Origin: Spongilla lacustris
Taxonomy: Eukaryota > Porifera > Demospongiae > Spongillida > Spongillidae
Direction of reading: 5' to 3'
Length of the DNA stretch: 64,000 nt
Assembly: GCA_949361645.1 (NCBI GenBank)
Contig: OX442433.1
Span: 5,079,720-5,143,719, forward strand
Shown here: positions 55,557 to 64,000 of the stretch, piece after piece
Position numbering within the stretch: position 1 is the first letter of the stretch
How the letters are laid out: each line of letters begins with the position of its first letter
Made by a program: the position numbers and the translations under genes
The notes under the pieces: model-generated
Seen by the model: the letters and a program-made list of their open reading frames with translations, nothing else
What the model was told of the DNA's origin: nothing
The model's database searches: none

Positions 55557-57177
55557 CTGCAGTGCAGTCCTCTCCAGTCGGGGGTGGCCTTATACAGTGT
55601 GGGGTCCTAACCCTTTCCTCAGGCTGCTAACATGTGCAATGTCCAACTATACACTGCAATACCAGACATGGTACCAGTAGAAAGGCTGAGATGTACTCAT
55701 GAAGGAACATTTAGTCTGCATATATAGCTCCTGACATGGTAGCAGCTATACCCTTTCCCAAGAGGCAGAAGTAGTCACTTGATGATACCTACTGCTAGAC
55801 TACAATAGTATCGTTTTTACACGTCCACACATCTAAGTAAGAACACACGCTACCACATCTAATTCGATCAAAATGGCCGATTTGCCATAGCTTAAAAACC
55901 ACTTCAGAAAATGCGTTAAGCTTAGCTCTAGGCATTAATTGGTAGCACAATCTGTGCAGCTTACCACGAAAGGTCAATTTCCGCAATTCTACGTTCCAAA
56001 GACTAAAGCTAACGATTTGTTCTCGGTATGTCCCCAATATCCGATCCGAGGTGGCTGCATTTGGGTGGCAACAGGTACGCAGTAACACACTACAATCACG
56101 TGATTTAAACTGTTTTACAAAGTTCAGAGGTGTGCCAAATCATATTAGAGTATTGATGTGTTTATTCTCATCATGTCCTTCGACTTTGTTGTACAGCAAA
56201 TTCCAAAGGTCATCGGTTGTCCGGGTGTTGCCATGGGGACCTACGTTCATTTCAAAATTTCTGGGCGTAGGGCTTAATTTCCACGATTTCAATGAGAGCA
56301 AACAGCCGTGAGTTACCATCCATATGTGCATCACTATGCAATACCTGCATGCGGGATTGCGGTACTCTGCAGCATCAACCAGCATAAGGATTATTCCAGC
56401 ATCGATAAAAGAGCCAGTCCGGCCACAGTGGAAATGAATATGTAGAAAGTCCCGGGGAGGATGCGCAGACCTGCCAAATGAACACGCAAATATAGACAGA
56501 ATGCACAGGCAATAAACAGATGCCTGATTTAGCTGCTTCATTCTGTTATACTGCCTTGTAGCGAAATCTAGAGGCAAAATGTGCAGATGTCCAATCAATT
56601 TATCGAACGTCAATGGGCTGGGAACGACGGATGAACGTTTCTCGCGCCCGCCCGGTTGTTCGTCTGGCTAGCGAGACTAGACAGGTAATGGTTTATTGCC
56701 TAACGGTGGATTGGTTACCTGCATGTAAGGATCACTCACGCTAGTGATCCAAGGAAACTCTTTTCTTCCCGCCATTCAGGTTTGAATTTGATGCATGCCG
56801 CCCCAGGGCCGGTGAGGACGCAGAGGTCTAGGATGTTTTTATATGCTTCCGAGCGCAAGTGGCAATGGCACTGGAAGCACACTCTCAGTCTGACTCACTA
56901 CGTTGAACAGTTGAACCGTATGAACAGGTTGCAGGGCCGTTGCCATTTTATCAATCAATAATAATTATATTTATTGTTAACACGGACAACTGCTAGTTCT
57001 TGAATAATATTATTGAAGGATCCACGATCGTGAGAAATAGAGACTTGGTCGTGAGATCGTGAGAAAAGGTCGACAATAATGAGTCTCACGACCAAATCGT
57101 GAGCGTTGGTGGTCTCGTACTCAGACCCACGCCACAGCAGCATCACCACTACTGGGACTCTAGGTGCGGGAGGGTAG
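55557..57177. other. Intergenic region with repeat fragments
   Basis: A minus-strand frame starting at 56541 (MKQLNQASVYCLCILSIFAC) begins like a signal peptide and runs 133 codons. Its 3' part enters a block (56250-56310) shared in reverse complement with 19935-19985, so it may be chance. A repeated phrase GTCGTGAGA/TCTCACGAC forms a small inverted repeat at 57040-57085. Nothing else was recognised. Confidence 0.35.
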
Positions 57178-57262
57178 CAGTGGCGTAGCGAGGGTATTGG
57201 GCACACGGGGGCAAAATGCACTAATGGTGCCTCCCCCCAGGCCCAAGATCATCCACCCCTTA
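57178..57262. mobile_element. Fragment of a hAT-like end
   Basis: CAGTGGCGTAGCGAGGGTATTGGGC followed by GGGGGCAAAATGCA is nearly the same as the sequence starting at 63710. The rest of the element is not apparent because a MITE follows at 57263. Confidence 0.5.
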
Positions 57263-57867
57263 GTCTCGTACCCAGACCCTGATTCCCACAGCTGTACATC
57301 GCCGCTACGTGGAAAGAGGGTCTGGTGAACTGCTGTACTCAATTTTGTCCCGCGATTACATAACATTATTATTAGGAATGCAGTGACGTTTTATGAATAT
57401 GTTTATAGCGTCAACACGAATGCAATTAGTTAATTGAATAATTAATTAACGCAACTGACAGAGGAGAAAGGACCAAACGTTTCCAAACAACGCTTCGCAC
57501 GTTGTCCTTCCTCCACCGCGCATCAAATGCCCAAGGCAGAAACGGCTTAACAAAGTGACTCCCATGCCAGTTGCAAGACATAAGAAGACATCCCGATCCA
57601 GTAGTACGTCTACGATGATTGGGAAGCGTTTGCCGTATGTGTAAAACGTTCACCCGCTCACTTAATCGTTCGCCGTACATCCTCCACCACCATCGCAATT
57701 ACCAATATTGGCAATAACTGCCTACAATAACTAAGGTATGCAATTACTCCAAACCTCGAATCTGATTGGTTCCCCAACATTCTGGTGACCGTTCACCAGA
57801 CCCTCCTTCCACGTAGCGGTGATGTAATCCATCCGCAGCTGTGGGAATCAGGGTCTGGGTACGAGAC
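57263..57867. repeat. MITE with GTCTCGTACCCAGACCCTGA ends
   Basis: The left end GTCTCGTACCCAGACCCTGATTCCCACAGCTG... and the right end, reverse-complemented, share about 65 bp, through CACCGCTACGTGGAA and AGGGTCTGGTGAAC. The interior encodes nothing recognised. A partial extra end (GTCTCGTACTCAGACCCACG) lies at 57112. Confidence 0.85.
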
Positions 57868-59188
57868 GAGGGGATCTTAGGCATTCTTCGTACTCCCACT
57901 GATCTTGCCTTCCAGGTTAGTAACTATTGTTCATGCAATTCACTAAGCACACTCTACGTATAGGTACCGTATGTATCATTTCCGCCTCTTCGGAACATAT
58001 ATCTCAACTTAGAGAAGCTTCCAACCATTCATTGCTAAAGGCAAAGGATTATGCTATTCCCTCTGTGGAACGATGGTATAGCCGTTGTAAGGGGCTTTAC
58101 TGAGCATGTGGGTACAACTGCCTGGTGAACATGTCGCGAACCCATCGTGTTTCGGAACATAGTGTGTGAGTTAGACACACACAAAAAAAGTCCAAATTTG
58201 TTTTTCAATGTTCAGAAAGAGTTGTTCTGTGGAATTAACGCATACAGCCAAAGGTGGACCAACGTTATACAAATGTCTTCTAGAAGTTATATTATAGTTG
58301 TGCGGGTTATTATGATTAAATCGTCCCTGGACCGATATATGTTTCGGTACATCTCTTGCACGGTCAGTGCAAGCTAGATAGCACTTAGACACATCTACGC
58401 AGTTACTATGATCTGTTGTAGGGAATGCACTTATAGTAATTAAAGTTGTGTAGTAGCTGATTGAACAAATGCCTTGTAAGTGCAATTGACGATCCGACTG
58501 CAGACCAATGAAACAGAAAAAGCGTTTCCAAGTAGGTGGCAATTCCATCAAACGTGACTGTTTAAAACATGCATCTGTAAGCCGGCTCTCTCTCTCTAGC
58601 TGAATGTGCTTTTATTCTTGGGTGATGTATAGACAAGCTAGAATAGCCGAACGTAACCCCGCCATAGCAAAATGTATTGAAAGCAACGGACCAATGGTAT
58701 CGGAAGTTGTAAGCAACTCGTTAAGAGGATCTGTTTCGGCCTGCGTTTCAGGTATCTTACTGTCCGTAATCGTCTCCTGTATCGCTCGTATTACGGCAAG
58801 TCAGTTTCGGCCAGTGTTGCCGCGATATATCGCGAAAGGCGATATATCGCGATTAAATGTTTATATCGCGAAAGGCGATTAATCTTTAGTCAGAGATAAT
58901 ATATAAAGGGATTGGAAATGAGCCCACTTATCACATATTAACGGCGCGTGCCATCCGTACCGAATCCTTATAGGTGTATCAAACCCACAAGCGCTGTGGA
59001 CGTTTTTTCTAATGCACATGTACGTGTATACTACAATTTTGCTTCCTCAGTCAGTTCTGTGTTTTTTTTTTGTCCTTATACTTCCCAATGCCCAAGATTA
59101 GTCCAGTAAGGTGTTCTTGGAGCTCTCATTCCAGCCTGCACTGAGCATTGACCAATACAACAAACACATAATTTGCTCTTGATTGCTG
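57868..59188. other. Non-coding stretch
   Basis: No gene was recognised. A CAGTGTTGCCGCGATATATCGCG phrase at 58813, repeating ATATCGCGAAAGGCGAT three times, may be one end of a small element. Confidence 0.4.
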
Positions 59189-59388
59189 GTGTTACTACCG
59201 CTGATAACAGGTTTACAGGCTGACAAGCATGCAGATGGTTACATGTACGTATTTCAAGTTCAATAGCAACAAAAATCTGATTGAGTGTGTGTCCTTTGAG
59301 ATTTTTGTTGCTATTGAACTTGAAATACGTACATGTAACCATCTGCATGCTTGTCAGCCTGTAAACCTGTTATCAGCGGTAGTAACAC
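59189..59388. repeat. 200-bp near-perfect hairpin
   Basis: Arms 59189-59278 and 59299-59388 appear to be exact inverted complements over about 90 bp (GTGTTACTACCGCTGATAAC at the left tip, mirrored at the right), with a 20-bp loop GATTGAGTGTGTGTCCTTTG. Confidence 0.95.
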
Positions 59389-59789
59389 GACTCGGAAGCA
59401 AAATATAGCAGTCAAGTCAGAGCGTACTACGAAGTTGTATCGCTAAGCTTTTACGAGCTAAAAACGCATATCTAGCTCGATAATACCGTAACTATTTACC
59501 GGACTTAAAAACCGACGCGGCCAAAGGTTGCTAATGCTTGTTCTTTAGATATAATGCAAATATGGTTCAGATCTATTGCCTATAGGAGGAGGAATTATGC
59601 TTACAATTTTTTTTGTACTGGGGTCACAACAAGTGTTAATAACTAAAGTAAATAGTCACGTGATGCTTTTTAACTTTCAGTATATATTGAAAAATAGTTG
59701 TACACTATACCTGCATTGTCAGATTTCCATTTGAGCTCATTGTTATTGAAATATATTCAAGTGAACAAAATAACAGTACAAAAAAATTA
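59389..59789. other. Non-coding stretch
   Basis: Nothing recognised. It separates the hairpin from the LINE fragment. Confidence 0.4.
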
Positions 59790-61727
59790 TAGGAGCAAGT
59801 GTGATGGTTTCCACTGTATGGCTTGGTAGGTTTGATGGTTGCCAATTGTAGCAAAGACACATGGCATCATAGAAAGCACCCTTGTGGAGTGCAAAACCAT
59901 GATCACTGATAAGCAGGACTGAAAGCCAAGATGAGCCACCTTATTCACTATTGAGATCCATACATCGCACATGGGCAGTAGGCAGGATAGCTTTCTCAGT
60001 GAGTGAATTGTTGCCTTGGCCTGTTTTTGATCAACAAAGGTGGAGTGAGGAAGGTCCATGCGCTGTGACACTATACAGGAGACAAGAGGGGCTGTGATGT
60101 TTACAGATGAGGAAAGCTGATACAGTGGGGTTAGATATGGCAAGACCAAGCCGTGCTAGAAGAGCGAAAAGGTCCCTCTCCGTATCACTGATGCTGTCAC
60201 GTCCTGTGATGGAGGGTATGAAATGGAGCCTGACTGCATCCTCAAGTGGCTGGAGTAGTGAAGATATGTCAGGTTTGGTGCGAAGGAAGAAAGTCCAAAG
60301 CCCAGACACATCATGAACAAAAGCACAGCAGGCAGCATGAGGTTGAATCTTGGCGATCAAGGATAAGTTGAGAATGGTAGATGCCCACACTTTCACTTTG
60401 TCACTGATGTAGCTCTCTAGAAAAGAACGGCTCCCTAGTGCAGCACTAAGATGGCGCTTCCCTTCAGATGTTATACCAATTCCAGTGCCAGAAAATAGTT
60501 CTTTTGCATCGTGCTCATGTTGTGGTTTAACAATCAACGATGTCTTCCCAGGGTTGACAATAGTGGGGACCAAACCTGCTTGGTGTTTGTGCTCTGCAAT
60601 TTCTCAATCAAAGGAATAGTTGCAACAGCATATATGGCCATGGCCATCAAGAGGGTCTCCCTGGGTTGTTCCTTCCTGAGAAAAAAGAGTATTCCCATTT
60701 ATGAAGAGAGAAGCATTTACTCTGTATGTATTTGTAAGTATAGTGGCAAGTGATGGACACAATTGGTGGATATTCAAGAGAGCAACTTTACGGTTGAGAG
60801 AGTTGAATGCATTGTTAGCATCAACAAGCAGAACAGCCTCAGTGAGCAACTTCTAGTACATCACACTTGATAAAAGAAAGAACTGCCTTCCTAATAATGC
60901 TTCTGACTATCTCACCAACACCAATGGGGCACATTCCTGGACATTTATCTGAATAAGACGGTTTAAAGTGAGCTAGTGCTACAATACCTTGAGGGTCAAC
61001 ATAAGTCGTACATATTTTTCGTGCAACCAAGACGAGGCTATTGCAAAGATCAGAGGAGGCACGCTGAAAAGAAGTGCACAAGCGTCTCCTACCAAGAGCA
61101 TCAAGACCAGATGGAACAGCTGATCCATTTGTGTGTAGAGCAGCTGCCCGGATTGAAGCCCGATCCAATGAATCAAAAATGACAGGATGACTTGGCAGTT
61201 TTGGAGTAGGAAATGACAAAACAGCAGATGGATGAACAGGTTGACCAATAGGGTGCTTGCTTATCAGCTCTTCACGCACAGTAAGACCAGTTGGCAACTT
61301 AGAATTCAGGGGCAGCATACCACCTTTAGAGTCTGACTCATTATGCAGCAGCTGAAGTGCTGCTTTAACCTTCCCCTGAAACATGAATTTGGTGAAGAGA
61401 CGAATGATTTTGTCAGTATGGGAAGTTGTTTTGAAATATGCCCTCTGTAGACGATGTTGGAGAACTCGTCCTTCAAGAATAAGGCCATTTATGTCATCAA
61501 GGCGCCACATTTCAAGTCGTCTCTGCAGACACTCAACACGATCTTTAGATTTTGAGGTAGGGTGTGTTTTCAGACGGAGAAGTGATGGAGCAATCATTGC
61601 AGCCTTTAGCGCAATTGATTCAAGTGCTGTACCCTCTCCATAGGCACGAAATAGAGATTGGAAAGTTCTAGAACCAGCTGTGCCCGAGGTACACAAAACG
61701 TAATCAATACCTAAAAGCCATACTAGC
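59790..61727 (-). pseudogene. LINE reverse transcriptase, defective copy
   Basis: From 61727 the minus strand reads TFQSLFRAYGEGTALESIAL, KVKAALQLLHNESDSKG, PTGLTVREELISKHP, VPSGLDALGRRRLCTSFQRA and PIGVGEIVRSIIRKAVLSF. After a gap and frameshift near 60845 come [20 protein letters not shown] (first RT aspartate) and [12 protein letters not shown]. The YADD segment expected next is missing: the text jumps within about 20 codons to NPGKTSLIVKPQHEHDAKEL. It continues KRHLSAALGSRSFLESYISD, PHAACCAFVHDVSGLWTFF and RLHFIPSITGRD, and a shifted frame ends HGFALHKGAFYDAM. The order matches LINE proteins I know from sponges and cnidarians. It cannot be active. Confidence 0.8.
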
Positions 61728-61912
61728 AGTGATAAACACCATTGCACTATATTGTAAGCAAAAACAGAGATCGGGATTGGAAACGGGGCCAATCAACACT
61801 AATCAAAGCTCGCAATCCACGAACGAATCATTACAAGCGGTTAGGTAGGACTTGTAGAAAATTTTACAACAGACACATGACACTAAGGCACCCAGGATGG
61901 AGGGCGTGTGAC

Positions 61913-63700
61913 CAGTGGCGTGGTGGCCAGGGGGGGCCGGGGGGGCAAATGCCCCCCCAGCGGGGCTTAAAAATGGGGGCGCCACCGAGCACAAGGGGCG
62001 CCTTAAAACGGAAAGGTTGTAACAAATTTATTTTTCAGATACGTAAATCATATAGCCTAGGCAATTAAAAAAAATTGAATCGGCAATCACTTGTTGGAAC
62101 CAAGGCCTTCAGCGCCGTGCAATTCAGTACTATTGAAAATTTGACCGTATCATGTGTAATTAGAATACTCCCCTTCCGCCCCCACCGAAAAAAAAAGTCT
62201 CGTGTTTAAACAAGCGTATTTTCGTAATCATTAACGCTTCAGCGTACCTGTTTCAACATTTCAAGAAAGAACTGGTATCGCAACAGGACTGATTTTAAAG
62301 AACAGCACTCAACTGCGTGCATGATTACGAAGATACGCTCGTTTACGGACGAAACATTTTTTCGGTGGGGGTGGAGGGGGGAAGCTTATTCGTGCATGGT
62401 ACTTTACGGTATATCTCTTTGTCAATCTTAAAGACATTAGCGCTCGATCCTCGCACGCACACGCATAGTCTGATCGGAATACATTTTCAGTTGTAAGAAT
62501 TGTTCGATGGAAGACAAAGGGAAAAGAAAGAAATCTGATTGGAGCATCGTATCGCAAATGAAAGCGAAGAAGGAAGTCTTGATGAAGAAGCTAAACGTAT
62601 GCATAGGTTTGGTTATGACTTGCATGACACTTGGATGCGCGGAGGAGTTATCAAGCTAAGTTTTGCTCAAGTCTTTAATAAGTCAGTTTTATAGCTTTTA
62701 CGAGGAATCAGAACATGCATGTTGATCTGCATGAACATGGGTGTAAAGACAAAGAAAAGACTGAGCAAGCTGTCACTGATGTCATGTAGAGAAATTATAC
62801 CGTGGTACTATCCATTGCATTATCAATTCTCTGCAACCTCATGCATGCAGTACCACGTTCTGAATGCTTTAATTTTTCTGAATTGTGCAAGCAGTATTCG
62901 ATAGCAGTTGCAGTACGCAGCTTTTCGGCACTAAAGAGAGTTAAAACACGTCTCCGATCTATACCATGATGCAAGAATTAAAGGCCAGAGATTTACGTAT
63001 TATCTCTAGAAAGGTTAGAAGGGCTCATGTTGATGACAGTAAAGAAGAAAATTCTTATGTGCTCGCAATCTACCGTTCAGCCTAAATACAGGGATTGGAA
63101 ACGGTTCCGTAATCTATGTGTACCGGAAAACCATCCGTGTTGCGCCTACATGGATTCTGAATTGGTGAGTTTGCTGTTGACTCGGACGAATATGACATGG
63201 ATGATGCTGATCCCATGCAGTGGACGGGTTTCAGGGGTGTAGTTTAAAGTTTTCAGATCTGTTGTACGGGAAGTTGTTCAGGAGATTTCGTTACTCGAAG
63301 CTTAAGCGATCCAAACGCTTTAACAGGCTTATACATTGCTTTCAAAAGTAAAGCTTGACTGATCCCATTAGTAAAACCTGCCTCTTAATTAGAAAGAAAC
63401 CAACTTACCAAGTGTAGCTTTTCGTTTCTGCGATTTCGCGACTCTAAGAATAGCCCTCAAGCGCAACACGGATGGAAATTAGGAATACCGTAATTCAGCC
63501 GTATATCAGCCTCGTATCCAATCCATGTATTTAATATCCCTGGTTCAGCCGTTCAGTTAGCGCATGTATAGTTACATATACAGTACATGTATTATAATTT
63601 ACTCATACGAGCGTTAAAATGGGCTTCGGGGGGGGGGGGGGGGGGGGGCGCCAAAATATGCTAGTGCCCCCCCAGCCAAGAAGTAGCCACCACGCCACTG
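61913..63700. mobile_element. hAT-like element, 1.8 kb, non-autonomous
   Basis: The left end CAGTGGCGTGGTGGCCAGGG and the right end (reverse-complemented CAGTGGCGTGGTGGCTACTT) match. Flanks are CGTGTGAC (61905-61912) and AGTGTGAC (63701-63708), a 7-of-8 match to the 8-bp duplication expected for hAT. A MITE is nested at 62168-62412. No hAT transposase was recognised; a short frame beginning MEDKGKRKKSDWSIV at about 62508 is a possible remnant. Confidence 0.85.
62168..62412. repeat. MITE with ACCGTAAAGT / GCCCCCACCG ends, copy 2
   Basis: It shares CCGCCCCCACCGAAAAAAAA, GTCTCGTGTTTAAAC, GCGTATTTTCGTAATCAT and, on the right arm, GATTACGAAGATACGCTCGTT with copy 1 at 24524-24770. The right end reads TACTTTACGGTA. 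Confidence 0.75.
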
Positions 63701-63709
63701 AGTGTGACC

Positions 63710-64000
63710 CAGTGGCGTAGCGAGGGTATTGGGCGCCCGGGGGCAAAATGCAATAATGGCTTCCCCTCGCGTTTGGTCAAATCCGAATGCTTAATTCCTT
63801 GCGTTTGGCAAAATACGGATACGAGGGGGGTACCCCTTGCGCTTGGCCAAGTCAGGGCCGGATCTAGGATTTAGGTGCGGGTGGGGGGCGGATAAAGGGA
63901 TATAAGTGCAAGGATTTGGCGGGACAAGCGTACCCCCAGCAAGGTATGGGGGAGCGCTGTAAGCTCCCCCATGCATCGGGGTCTGGGACGTAGCCCCAGC
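63710..64000. mobile_element. Start of another hAT-like element, cut by the window edge
   Basis: CAGTGGCGTAGCGAGGGTATTGGGC begins directly after the target duplication of the previous element and matches 57178-57228. G-rich and CCCC-rich stretches follow to the window end; no other end is visible. Confidence 0.5.

Overview
The window is metazoan nuclear DNA. Genes are split by GT-AG introns of roughly 55 bp to 10 kb, microsatellites are abundant, and a dense, varied set of transposons fills the spaces between genes. Several repeat families here (a LINE with a CCHC/RPAD tail, and a multicopy gene family with a RAG1-type RING) resemble families I know from sponge and cnidarian genomes. The best guess is therefore an early-branching invertebrate, more likely a sponge or cnidarian than a bilaterian. 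That is inference; no species marker is present. No tRNA, rRNA or CRISPR was found.

Layout. 966-3807 (+): last four exons of 3-ketodihydrosphingosine reductase (KDSR). 3888-6250 (+): first VPS4 gene, starting only 80 bp after the KDSR stop. 6.3-14.4 kb: mostly non-coding, with a C-terminal pseudogene fragment at 9.1-9.4 kb, an RNF113-like exon cluster at 11.3-12.6 kb, and minisatellites. 14416-19298: a complete, TTAA-flanked 4.9-kb DNA transposon with a large transposase-like protein that I cannot assign to a named superfamily. 20.5-24.1 kb: two decayed copies of a RAG1-RING gene family; a 22-bp minisatellite in one of them appears to have grown out of zinc-finger codons. 24.3-25.7 kb: a hAT-like MITE with a second MITE nested in it, and a foldback element.

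25.9-53.4 kb is an inverted duplication. VPS4 copy 2 (25988-33527, +) and VPS4 copy 3 (53321-41390, -) lie tail to tail and share their 5' and 3' flanks. Each has one intron swollen by repeats: 5.8 kb in copy 2, with a 1.3-kb palindrome, and 10.3 kb in copy 3, with two piggyBac elements. Copy 3 is a mosaic: its ends look like copy 2, but introns 5 and 6 and exons 5 and 6 look like copy 1. Between the copies lie LINE fragments, a hAT element with an 8-bp target duplication, a decayed piggyBac and an internally deleted relative of the unknown TTAA transposon.

Within copy 3 the piggyBac elements are arranged end to end around one shared TTAA: an intact 664-aa element (48545-51059) and an internally deleted one on the opposite strand (51064-52476). 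53.4-64 kb holds a 23-bp minisatellite, an unidentified three-exon gene fragment (55556-54848, -), a near-perfect 200-bp hairpin, a LINE copy that has lost its catalytic YADD segment, and a 1.8-kb hAT-like element.

The cellular genes do not form one pathway: KDSR is sphingolipid synthesis at the ER, VPS4 is the ESCRT-III ATPase and RNF113 is spliceosomal. The main story is repeated gene duplication and conversion of VPS4 amid heavy transposon activity.
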